Below are positions 7,326-13,662 of a DNA stretch of 14,823 nt, one piece after another. Within the stretch, counting starts at the first letter, position 1. Every line of letters starts with the position of its first letter. The notes under the pieces are model-generated. The model was given only the letters and a program-made list of their open reading frames with translations. It did no database searches and was not told the DNA's origin. Position numbers and translations under genes: made by a program. Source of the DNA: Lysobacteraceae bacterium (GTDB lineage Bacteria > Pseudomonadota > Gammaproteobacteria > Xanthomonadales > Xanthomonadaceae); NCBI GenBank assembly GCA_027483745.1, contig JAIXTZ010000300.1:1-14823 (forward strand), written 5' to 3'.

Positions 7326-8085
7326 AGGCGTGGGCGTCGGGGTTCAGCAGCAGGCCGGCCAACCAGCTTTCGCCGCGCTCCAGCAGCTCCACCGGCGTGT
7401 ACTGCCAGCCGGTGACGATCATCGCTTCGGCGACGGCGAACTCGCGCTGCGGCTTGTTGAAGCGGCGCTCGCCGGCCTTGACCATCTCCAGCACGAAGCT
7501 GGGCGGCGGCACCGCCTCGGGATCGGCGGCGCCGGCCATCACTTCGGCGACGCTGCCGAGGTTCGCGCCCTGGCCCTTCACCAGCGCTTCGACCCGCGCC
7601 AGCGCCGTGGCCTGCGCATCGCCGGTTTCCTCGACGTGCGGGGCGGCGGCGGCCAGCGTCTTGCAGATGGTGTTGAGCTGGCCGGTGGCCTTCATGCGCG
7701 CCAGCTTGGCGGCGCCAGCGGCGGCCTCGGCGGCTTCGAGATCCTGCTGCAGGCGCTCGATCTCGGCGTTGGCATCCGCAGGGATGCCGTGGTCGAGCAG
7801 GCGCAGCACTTCCTTCTGAAGTTCGGCATACAGCGACGGATGGCTGGCCTTGAGGTTGCGCGCCGCCATTTGCCACGCGTAAGCGACCTGTTGGCCAGTG
7901 CGGTCGGCAGGCGTCGGCGGGCCGTCGGGCTTCTCCGCCCCCGGTGCCGGCGCGCCGACACCGGCCCCCAGCATCGACAGCGCGGTATCGAGGCGGTGGC
8001 ACAGGTCGGATTGGTCGAACTGCCGCATCGCCTTGCGGAGCTCGATGCGGCAATCGATCAGGAGGGGTCGGAGGGGCAGGTCCAT
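7324..8085 (-). CDS. Uncharacterised coiled-coil protein, 253 aa
   Basis: I do not recognise the family. The protein starts MDLPLRPLLIDCRIELRKAM, followed by a helical segment (RQFDQSDLCHRLDTALSML). A flexible linker rich in Gly, Ala and Pro spans about 41-62, and a second helical block follows (YAWQMAARNLKASHPSLYAEL). A likely coiled coil lies at about 105-140 (EIERLQQDLEAAEAAAGAAK). The C-terminal part contains NKPQREFAVAEAMIVTGWQY. There is no signal peptide, membrane span or obvious catalytic motif, and cysteines are few (12, 29, 141), so a cytoplasmic structural or adaptor role is possible. The ATG at 8085 is preceded by a TAGAAT hexamer at only six bases and has no Shine-Dalgarno sequence, suggesting a leaderless message. 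The next gene begins seven bases after its stop, so it is probably co-transcribed with the TerB/J-domain gene and may act with it. Confidence 0.8.
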   Translation of the reverse strand: MDLPLRPLLIDCRIELRKAMRQFDQSDLCHRLDTALSMLGAGVGAPAPGAEKPDGPPTPADRTGQQVAYAWQMAARNLKASHPSLYAELQKEVLRLLDHGIPADANAEIERLQQDLEAAEAAAGAAKLARMKATGQLNTICKTLAAAAPHVEETGDAQATALARVEALVKGQGANLGSVAEVMAGAADPEAVPPPSFVLEMVKAGERRFNKPQREFAVAEAMIVTGWQYTPVELLERGESWLAGLLLNPDAHA

Positions 8086-8091
8086 GCCCGC

Positions 8092-8097
8092 ATTCTA
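8092..8097 (-). promoter_or_regulatory. -10-like TAGAAT, six bases before an ATG
   Basis: On the minus strand TAGAAT (five of six matches to TATAAT) is followed by six bases (GCGGGC) and then ATG at 8085. Transcription would start at or next to the A of the ATG, giving a leaderless mRNA. No good -35 hexamer is seen. The site lies in the 19-base gap after folE. Confidence 0.4.
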
Positions 8098-8104
8098 GCA
8101 ACGC

Positions 8105-8701
8105 TCAGCGGCGATGGCCGCCCACTTCGACGAACGCGAGGAACTCGGCGCGCGTTCGGGCGTCGTCACGGAACAGCCCGCGCATGGTCGAGGTCACCAT
8201 GCTCACCCCGCGGGTGTGCACGCCGCGGGTGGTCATGCATTCGTGGCTGGCCTCGATCACCACGCCCACGCCGCGCGGTTGCAGCACGCGCTCGATGCAG
8301 TCGGCGATCTGCGCCGTCAGCTTCTCCTGCACCTGCAGGCGGCGCGAGTAGGCTTCGACGACGCGGGCCAGCTTGCTGATGCCGACCACCTTCCCGCCGG
8401 GCAGGTAACCCACGTGGGCCTTGCCGATGATCGGCGCGAGGTGGTGCTCGCAGTGGCTCTCGAAGGGGATGTCGCGCAGCACCACCATCTCGTCGTAACC
8501 CTCCACCTCCTCGAAGGTGCGCGCGAGGTAGGCGTCGGGATCCAGCGTGTAGCCGCTGAACCATTCGCGCCAGGCCCGCGCCACGCGCAGTGGCGTGTCG
8601 ACCAGTCCCTCTCGGGACGGGTCGTCGCCGGCCCAGCGCAGCAGGGTGCGGACGGCCGCTTCGGCTTCGTTACGGGAGACGCGGTCGGCGTCGTCGCTCA
8701 T
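8105..8701 (-). CDS. folE: GTP cyclohydrolase I (type IA), 198 aa
   Basis: Converts GTP to 7,8-dihydroneopterin triphosphate and formate, the first step to tetrahydrofolate and related pterins; a cytoplasmic homodecamer in known family members. From the ATG at 8701 ([10 protein letters not shown]) the protein is 198 aa, slightly short for the family. A GTG at 8713 would add four residues; neither start has a strong ribosome-binding site. The zinc and catalytic signature is intact: SHCEHH with C84, H86 and H87, and HECMTTRG with C155. Other family blocks are [51 protein letters not shown] and RTRAEFL near the end. The gene is downstream of the MFS exporter on the same strand, after a 92-base gap that may hold its own promoter, and 19 bases upstream of the coiled-coil gene. 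The assignment is very secure. Confidence 0.97.
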   Translation of the reverse strand: MSDDADRVSRNEAEAAVRTLLRWAGDDPSREGLVDTPLRVARAWREWFSGYTLDPDAYLARTFEEVEGYDEMVVLRDIPFESHCEHHLAPIIGKAHVGYLPGGKVVGISKLARVVEAYSRRLQVQEKLTAQIADCIERVLQPRGVGVVIEASHECMTTRGVHTRGVSMVTSTMRGLFRDDARTRAEFLAFVEVGGHRR

Positions 8702-8793
8702 GGGAGTCTTCACGCGGCAGGGGACGGCTTCACACCCTAGGCCCAGGGGCGTTCACGCCGCGAGAAGTCCCGCCATCCTTCGCGCGCTGCGGC

Positions 8794-10023
8794 TCAGCCC
8801 GGAAGCGGTCGCGTAGCGCGATGGGCCAACACCCATGCGGCGCCCAGCAGCGCGGCGGAAAACAGGAAGGCGGCTCCGGGCACGTAGGCCGGCGGGTGCT
8901 CGCCGATGAAGAGCCGGAAGATGCCGGTGAACAGGAAGGGCCCGAAGATGCCCGCCGTCGACACCAGCGACGCGAGGGAACCCTGCAGGCGGCCCTGCAG
9001 CGTGGGGTCGACGCGCTGCGTGACGAGGCTCTGCGTGGCCGGGCCCGCGAGGCCCCACAGTGCCAGAAGCGGCACCGACAGCAGGAACAGTGCGCCGGTC
9101 GGCGCCACGCCCATCCACGCGAAGCCCGCGATGCCGCAGGCGAGGCCGATGCCCACCGCGCGCCGCTCGCCGATGCGCGGCACCAGCTTCCGAACCAGCA
9201 CCGCCTGCACGAAGGCATTGCAGATCCCGACAAGGCCGAGCGTCAACCCGACATCGAGCTCGCTCCAGCCGTAACGGTAATCGGTGTACAGCACGTAGAC
9301 GCTTGGCAGCACGTAGTGCGCGAGTTGCGAGAGGAACACGACGCCGGCGAGGCCCAGCACGCCGCGGGCTTGCGCCAGCAAGCCCAGCGCACCGAGCGGG
9401 TTCGCGCGCTTCGCGTCGAACCGGGTGCTGCGCTTCTCCACTGGCAGCGACTCCGGCAGCACGAAGAATCCGTAGAGGAAGTTCGCCAGCGACAACCCCG
9501 CCGCGAGCCAGAACGGCAAGCGCACGTCGATTTCGCCGAGGACGCCCCCGAGCGCCGGACCGAGCACGAAGCCGATGCCAAAGGCCGCGCCGAGCATGCC
9601 GAACGCGCCAGCGCGCTTGTCCGCCGGCGTGATGTCGGCGATGTAGGCGTTCGCGGTGCTGATCGACGCCGACGTGAGGCCCGCGAGCACGCGACCGAGG
9701 AACAGCAAGGGCAGCGTGTTCGCCAAGGCCATCAGGACGAAATCCAGCCCGAGGCCGAGGTTCGACAGCAGCACGACCGGGCGCCGGCCGAAGCGGTCGG
9801 AGAGCGCGCCTTGCACGGGGGATGCGAGGAACTGCGACAGCGCAAAGACGCTGCCGAACACGCCCACCCACCAGGCCGCGGTCTCGACCGAGCCGCCGAC
9901 GAACTGCTTGATCAGGTGCGGCAGCACCGGGATCACGACACCAATTGCGAGGATGTCGAGGGCGACGGTGATCCAGATGAAGACGAGGCCCGGGGGGCGT
10001 CGGGCCGGTGCGGCAGCGTCCAC
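8794..10023 (-). CDS. MFS exporter, tetracycline/multidrug (TCR-like) type, 409 aa
   Basis: A twelve-helix inner-membrane secondary transporter, expected to export small hydrophobic compounds in exchange for protons. The first helix follows FIWITVALDILAIGVVIPVL, which closely matches the start of TetA-type exporters. Motif A is present in the loop between helices 2 and 3 (GALSDRFGRRPVVLL), and a motif C-like segment appears in helix 5 (GIGFVLGPALGGVLGE). LAGLTSASISTANAYIADIT is also typical of the Tet subgroup. The 409 aa length fits the family. The start is a GTG at 10023, because no ATG lies before the first helix; a weak -10-like TACACT is 27 bases upstream. Neighbours are not obviously linked by function. 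There is no adjacent TetR-type regulator, and family resemblance alone does not show tetracycline as substrate. The MFS call is firm; the substrate is unknown. Confidence 0.93.
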   Translation of the reverse strand: MDAAAPARRPPGLVFIWITVALDILAIGVVIPVLPHLIKQFVGGSVETAAWWVGVFGSVFALSQFLASPVQGALSDRFGRRPVVLLSNLGLGLDFVLMALANTLPLLFLGRVLAGLTSASISTANAYIADITPADKRAGAFGMLGAAFGIGFVLGPALGGVLGEIDVRLPFWLAAGLSLANFLYGFFVLPESLPVEKRSTRFDAKRANPLGALGLLAQARGVLGLAGVVFLSQLAHYVLPSVYVLYTDYRYGWSELDVGLTLGLVGICNAFVQAVLVRKLVPRIGERRAVGIGLACGIAGFAWMGVAPTGALFLLSVPLLALWGLAGPATQSLVTQRVDPTLQGRLQGSLASLVSTAGIFGPFLFTGIFRLFIGEHPPAYVPGAAFLFSAALLGAAWVLAHRATRPLPG

Positions 10024-10050
10024 GCGAAAGGCCGTTCGGAGAAGGCGCGC

Positions 10051-10056
10051 AGTGTA
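10051..10056 (-). promoter_or_regulatory. Weak -10-like TACACT upstream of the MFS gene
   Basis: On the minus strand TACACT lies 27 bases upstream of the GTG at 10023, in the 71-base gap after the flavoprotein gene. It keeps the key A2 and T6 of a -10 element. No convincing -35 hexamer is seen, so this is a tentative call. Confidence 0.25.
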
Positions 10057-10094
10057 GCGCGCTGGCCGCGCTCAGCCGGGAGCGCGCCGCCGGC

Positions 10095-10703
10095 TCACGG
10101 CACCAACCACTCGCCCCGCCAGGGTCCCTGCCCAACGCGCGAAAAACGGGCGCGTCGGTGGCCCTCGAACGCCAGGTGCAGCCATTCGATCCGCTGCAAA
10201 GGCACGGTGACGACGGCGAAGTTCACCCGGCCGCCGGCGCTCTCCGCTTCGTTCGGTCGATCCTTCGACAGGTGGGCGGGCAGGCCACTGGTGGGCACCG
10301 GCGCCACCGTGCCCGGGGCGGCTTCGGCGAGGTAGCAGCGCCGCGACATCAGGCCGGTGCGCTTCCAGGCGAGGTCCGCCACGCCATCGTCGTGGTGCAG
10401 CAGCGCGCGCCCTTCGGCACGCACCTGCACGCTTTGCCCGTAGAAGCACAGGGACACTCGGGGATCGCGCTCGAGCTCCGTCCACTTCTCGCTGCGACGG
10501 TCGGTGTGGAAGCCCAGCACGCCGCGCTCGCGGTCGACCTGTCGCAGCACCACGTAGCGTGCGCTTGGTCCACGCGGGGAACTCGTGGCCAACACGGCTT
10601 GGTGGAACGGTGAATGGCGCAGGCGTTGGCCGTCGGCGAGCTGGTTCCACAGCTGGTCGAGCACGCTGGCAAAGGTGAGCGACGGGGGTTCGCGACTGTC
10701 CAT
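10095..10703 (-). CDS. Pyridoxamine 5'-phosphate oxidase-like FMN-binding protein, 202 aa
   Basis: The protein has the split-barrel FMN-binding pattern of the pyridoxamine phosphate oxidase superfamily: SPFHQAVLATSS, RYVVLRQVD, GFHTDRRSEKWTEL, DPRVSLCFYG, VQVRAEGRA and, near the end, WLHLAFEGHRRARF. The Arg/Ser/Lys cluster in TDRRSEK is where members bind FMN phosphate. Whether it oxidises pyridoxamine or pyridoxine phosphate is unclear. It is closer to the general "PNPOx family" type than to canonical PdxH, because the PdxH C-terminal dimer and active-site block is not clearly recognisable. The ATG at 10703 (MDSREPPSL) is preferred, since it opens the conserved region; the frame continues 29 codons upstream into low-complexity Arg-rich sequence with no family match. 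It is divergent from the DCC-family gene, with 122 bases between starts, and is followed after 71 bases by the MFS gene. Confidence 0.85.
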   Translation of the reverse strand: MDSREPPSLTFASVLDQLWNQLADGQRLRHSPFHQAVLATSSPRGPSARYVVLRQVDRERGVLGFHTDRRSEKWTELERDPRVSLCFYGQSVQVRAEGRALLHHDDGVADLAWKRTGLMSRRCYLAEAAPGTVAPVPTSGLPAHLSKDRPNEAESAGGRVNFAVVTVPLQRIEWLHLAFEGHRRARFSRVGQGPWRGEWLVP

Positions 10704-10825
10704 GCGCCTATTGGAACCTCGCCACCGTCGCCGGGGCGCGAAGCATCGTGCGGCCATTCGCATCCGCGAACCGTTCTCGACGGGCTTCACCGCGGCTGCG
10801 CGGCGATGCCTTGATGATCCCGGAC

Positions 10826-11209
10826 ATGTCGACAGCCACGATCCCCTCCCTCGAAGTCTTCTACGACGGCGGCTGCCCGGCCTGCCGACGCGAGATGGCG
10901 CATTACCGCGCGCAACCGGGGGCCGAAGCGATCCGATTCACCGATGCGGCGCAGGAGCTCACGCGCCTCGCCGAGGTCGGGATTGATCCGATGGCCGCGA
11001 TCGCGACCCTGCATGCTCGCGACACCGACGGCACCTGGCACATCGGCGTGCCGGCCTTCCGAGAGATCTGGCACCGCCTGCCGCGCTACGCCCCGTGGGC
11101 GCGGCGTTTCGCGTGGGCCATCGATTCGCGCGCGCTGGCCTGGGCCTACGCCGTGTTCTGCCGGCTGCGCCTGCCACGGCGCTGCCGCGATGGCCGCTGC
11201 CCGACCTGA
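10826..11209 (+). CDS. DCC-family thiol-disulfide oxidoreductase-like protein (DUF393), 127 aa
   Basis: The protein opens with LEVFYDGGCPACRREMAHYR, the DxxCPxC signature of the DCC (YuxK/DUF393) family, with C17 and C20 forming a thioredoxin-like redox pair. FTDAAQE and GVPAFREIWHRLPRYAPW also match the family pattern. The end carries three further cysteines (CRLRLPRRCRDGRCPT); a C-terminal Cys cluster is often seen in this family. Enzyme substrates are not established, and the redox role is inferred from the motif. The start is uncertain: ATG at 10826 gives MSTATIPSLEV, while ATG at 10814 adds four residues; neither has a clear Shine-Dalgarno sequence. The gene ends one base short of the stop of the convergent methyltransferase gene, so transcripts of the two must overlap. 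No membrane segment is clear, and the protein is probably cytoplasmic. Confidence 0.88.
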   Translation: MSTATIPSLEVFYDGGCPACRREMAHYRAQPGAEAIRFTDAAQELTRLAEVGIDPMAAIATLHARDTDGTWHIGVPAFREIWHRLPRYAPWARRFAWAIDSRALAWAYAVFCRLRLPRRCRDGRCPT

Positions 11210-11210
11210 G

Positions 11211-12398
11211 TCAATCCAGCACGCGGCAGAACGCGGCCTTCAGGTAGCGGCTTTCCTGCACGTGGGCGAGCCACGGATGGTCGGCGCCGGCACCGGCCAC
11301 CTTGATCACCTGCACCGTGCGGTTCGCGTAGAAGGCCGCTCGGCGCAGCATGTCGAGGAACTCTTCCTCGCTCACCAAGCCCGTGCACGAGAAGGTGGCG
11401 AACAGCGCACCCGGCTTGCAGACGCCGAGGGCCAGCTTGTTCATGTCGAGGTACTTCTTCAGCGCCGGAATCACCTGCTCGCGATCGCGGGTCATCTTGG
11501 CCGGGTCGAGGATGACGACGTCGTACTGCTCGCCGCGGGCGGCGGCGTCGCGCAGCCACGGGAAGATGTCGGCGTGGATGAAGCGCGTCTTCGTCGCGGC
11601 GGCCTGCGCGTTGAGCTTGAGGTTCTGCTTGGCGATGGCGATGACGTCTTCGTCGATGTCGACGCCCACCACTTCCGACGCGCCGCGCGCCGCGGCGTAC
11701 ACGGCGAAACCGCCGGTGTTGCAGCACAGGTCGAGCACGCTGCGACCTTCGACCTGGCGCGACAGCCACTCGCGGTTGTCGCGCTGGTCGGCGAAGAAAC
11801 CGGTTTTGTGCGCGCTGCCTGGGGCGGCGCGGAACTGGATGCCGTGCTCGGTGATGACGACGGGCTTCGGTGCCTCGCGCTGGTGCAGGTCGAAGCTCTC
11901 CTGCTTCTGCACGTGCTCGTCGGCGAACCACCAGAACCGGCAGCCCGGGAATTCACTTTCAAGCGCAGAGAAGACCCACTCGCGATGGCGGAATGCGCCG
12001 GCGGAGAAGAACTCGACCACCAGCAGGTCGCCGTAGCGGTCGACCACGAGGCCGGAGATGCCGTCGCCTTCGGAATGCACCACGCGCCAGGCGTCGCTGA
12101 CCGCGTCGAGCTTCAGCAGGTCGCGGCGCAGCGAGACCGCCGCGGCGATCTTCGTCCGGAACCAGGCCTCGTCGATGGCCTCGTCCGGGTCGGTGGTGAG
12201 GATGCGCAGGGCGATGCGCGAATGGCCGTTGTAGAAGCCGCGGCCGCACCAAGTGCCGTCGCGGTCGTAGACCTCGACGATGCTGCCGGGCTTCGGCTTG
12301 GTCGGCGGCTTCTCCACCATCTTCTGGAAGATCCAGGGGTGGTTCGAGCGACGCTCGATCTTGAGGCGGACGGCGGGGTTTTCGGCAGAGGCGTTCAT
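11211..12398 (-). CDS. rlmI: RlmI-like class I SAM-dependent rRNA methyltransferase, 395 aa
   Basis: Length and architecture match RlmI, which makes m5C at position 1962 of 23S rRNA (E. coli numbering). A PUA-type RNA-binding part comes first (VRLKIERRSNHPWIFQKMV, with GTWCGRGFYN), then EGDGISGLVVDRYGD and a Rossmann methyltransferase domain. SAM-binding motif I is VLDLCCNTGGF from residue 221, with FFADQRDNR just before it. The usual catalytic DPPK reads DPAK at 298-301. The m5C nucleophile candidate in FSCTG is C338. The DPPK-to-DPAK change places it in a divergent subgroup, so the exact base modified is not certain. The ATG at 12398 overlaps the stop of the upstream cyclase gene (ATGA), and a TACAAT hexamer six bases upstream could also start a leaderless message. 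Its stop is one base from that of the convergent DCC gene. Confidence 0.88.
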   Translation of the reverse strand: MNASAENPAVRLKIERRSNHPWIFQKMVEKPPTKPKPGSIVEVYDRDGTWCGRGFYNGHSRIALRILTTDPDEAIDEAWFRTKIAAAVSLRRDLLKLDAVSDAWRVVHSEGDGISGLVVDRYGDLLVVEFFSAGAFRHREWVFSALESEFPGCRFWWFADEHVQKQESFDLHQREAPKPVVITEHGIQFRAAPGSAHKTGFFADQRDNREWLSRQVEGRSVLDLCCNTGGFAVYAAARGASEVVGVDIDEDVIAIAKQNLKLNAQAAATKTRFIHADIFPWLRDAAARGEQYDVVILDPAKMTRDREQVIPALKKYLDMNKLALGVCKPGALFATFSCTGLVSEEEFLDMLRRAAFYANRTVQVIKVAGAGADHPWLAHVQESRYLKAAFCRVLD

Positions 12399-13588
12399 TG
12401 CGCCATTGTACGCGCCACCCCCGGTGCGCTGGCCGCAGCGGTGGCGGCAGCACCACCGTCGGCGACGACCCGGTTCCGCCCCTCGCGCTTGGCGGCATAC
12501 AGCGCGAGGTCGGCACGCCGAAGGACGTCGCGCAAGCCATCATCCCCACCCGGACCGCAGGCCACGCCGATGGAGACGGTGAGCTCGAGGACGTGGTCGT
12601 CGAGCTCGCAGGGCCGGCCCGCGATCGCGGATCGGAGCCGCTCGGCTTCGCCCAGCGCCTCGTCGAGCCCGACGCCGGGGAGCACCACGACGAATTCCTC
12701 GCCGCCCAGTCGGGCCACGAGCGCGTCGACCGGTGCCGATTCCGACAACCGTCCCGCCAATTGCACCAACACCTCGTCGCCAGCGGCATGGCCATGGCGA
12801 TCGTTGATGGGTTTGAAGTGGTCGACATCGATGGCGAGCAGGGCGAAGGCCGGCATCGTGCGTGCACGGGCCTCGAGATGACGGCGGTTGGCGAGACCGG
12901 TCAGGGGGTCGCTGCTGGCCAGGCCGTGCAGGCGACCCTGCAGGCGATCGGCGATGGCCAACAGGAAGCCCAGGGTGGCGACCAGCGGCGCCGCGTTCGC
13001 GACGAAGAAGAGGGCCGCCTGCGCGGGATTCGGCGTGTGCAGCGCGGGTGCCGGCGCCAGGGTGAACTGCGCGACGGCGCGCGCCACCAGGAACACGAGC
13101 AGCACCGCGAAGCAGCCGGACAGGAGCACGTACGGACGCGGGGCGGGCTTGGGCGCATGTTGGACGAGCACGACCAGCGCTTCGGCCAACAGCAGGCCGT
13201 TGGCCACGGTGATCGCGGCGATTCGCATGCCGATGTGTGGCTCGACGTACAGGAACCAGCTGCAGGCGCCGACCACCAGCAGCGGCGGGATCAGATCGCG
13301 TCGATGGAACCGCGTCAGGTGCAGGAAGTCGCGCAGGGCCACCAGCAGGCCGAAGAGCCCGAGCTGCACGAACAGGTTGGCGAGCACCACCGAGGCGCCA
13401 TCGGGGATGCTCCCCCGCGCGGCCAGCAGGCCCCACCCGATCGCGAAGAACCCCAGAGCGCCGGCCCAGGTCCGGATGTAGCGGCGCATGCCCGGGGGAT
13501 ACGCATCGGCGACGAACGCGATCGACAGCGCGATCGCCGCGCTGAGGATCGTGGTCGTGGCGTTGAGGGTGCGCGGGTCGAGGTCCAT
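12395..13588 (-). CDS. Membrane diguanylate cyclase, 7TM-GGDEF, 397 aa
   Basis: Makes c-di-GMP from two GTP at the inner membrane. The ATG at 13588 (MDLDPRTLNATTTIL) is preferred; the frame is open further upstream, but that sequence is Arg/Pro-rich and runs into the divergent rhomboid leader. About seven membrane helices fill residues 12-255 (for example WAGALGFFAIGWGLLAA and YVLLSGCFAVLLVFLVARAV), forming a sensor of unknown ligand. The GGDEF domain starts at DPLTGLANRRHLEAR. DVDHFKPINDRHGHAAGDEV gives the metal and substrate residues, and GGEEF at 295-299 is intact, so the enzyme should be active. The inhibitory RxxD I-site is lost (APVD at the aligned position). A short Ala-rich tail follows VSIGVACGPGG and ALYAAKREGRNRV. 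The stop overlaps the start of the RlmI-like gene, suggesting co-translation. A TATCAT -10-like element lies 25 bases upstream. Confidence 0.93.
   Translation of the reverse strand: MDLDPRTLNATTTILSAAIALSIAFVADAYPPGMRRYIRTWAGALGFFAIGWGLLAARGSIPDGASVVLANLFVQLGLFGLLVALRDFLHLTRFHRRDLIPPLLVVGACSWFLYVEPHIGMRIAAITVANGLLLAEALVVLVQHAPKPAPRPYVLLSGCFAVLLVFLVARAVAQFTLAPAPALHTPNPAQAALFFVANAAPLVATLGFLLAIADRLQGRLHGLASSDPLTGLANRRHLEARARTMPAFALLAIDVDHFKPINDRHGHAAGDEVLVQLAGRLSESAPVDALVARLGGEEFVVVLPGVGLDEALGEAERLRSAIAGRPCELDDHVLELTVSIGVACGPGGDDGLRDVLRRADLALYAAKREGRNRVVADGGAAATAAASAPGVARTMAQ
12405..12410 (-). promoter_or_regulatory. -10-like TACAAT, six bases before the RlmI-like ATG
   Basis: Within the last codons of the cyclase gene the minus strand reads TACAAT, then GGCGCA, then the ATG at 12398. 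The hexamer matches TATAAT at five of six positions and has the same six-base spacing as the site at 8092-8097. It could drive an internal leaderless transcript of the methyltransferase gene. No clear -35 is seen. Confidence 0.35.
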
Positions 13589-13613
13589 GGCGGCGGCGTT
13601 GGGAAGCCGGCGG

Positions 13614-13619
13614 ATGATA
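13614..13619 (-). promoter_or_regulatory. -10-like TATCAT upstream of the diguanylate cyclase gene
   Basis: On the minus strand TATCAT (five of six matches to TATAAT) lies 25 bases before the ATG at 13588, in the 74-base divergent region shared with the rhomboid gene. No -35 of good quality is visible at 16-18 bases, so the site might need an activator or an extended contact. Confidence 0.4.
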
Positions 13620-13622
13620 GAG

Positions 13623-13662
13623 GGTCGCTTGTGGTCGGGCCGAAAGGCCCCATCTGGCGACC
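13623..13662 (+). promoter_or_regulatory. Nested hairpin directly upstream of the rhomboid start codon
   Basis: GGTCGC (13623-13628) pairs perfectly with GCGACC (13657-13662), whose last base abuts the ATG at 13663. Inside, GGGCC (13637-13641) and GGCCC (13646-13650) form a stem closed by a GAAA tetraloop. No free Shine-Dalgarno sequence is seen, so the fold could limit ribosome access. The fold is read by eye, not computed. Confidence 0.3.

Noticed and set aside
8748..8759. A 12-base dyad (GGCGTTCACGCC) about 47 bases upstream of folE, considered as an operator.
   Set aside because: A 5-bp dyad is common by chance in GC-rich DNA, no matching second copy was seen and no regulator gene is nearby.
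8590..10335. A 581-codon plus-strand frame opposite the MFS exporter.
   Set aside because: It is rich in Arg, His, Glu and Gln with no family signal, and the opposite strand encodes an obvious twelve-helix transporter.
10757..10770. A small inverted repeat (TTCGC and GCGAA) in the 122-base divergent gap before the DCC-family gene.
   Set aside because: It is too short to separate from chance, and no -10/-35 pair lies around it.
10944..12881. A 645-codon plus-strand frame across the methyltransferase and cyclase genes.
   Set aside because: It covers three real genes on other frames or strands and has no recognisable domain.
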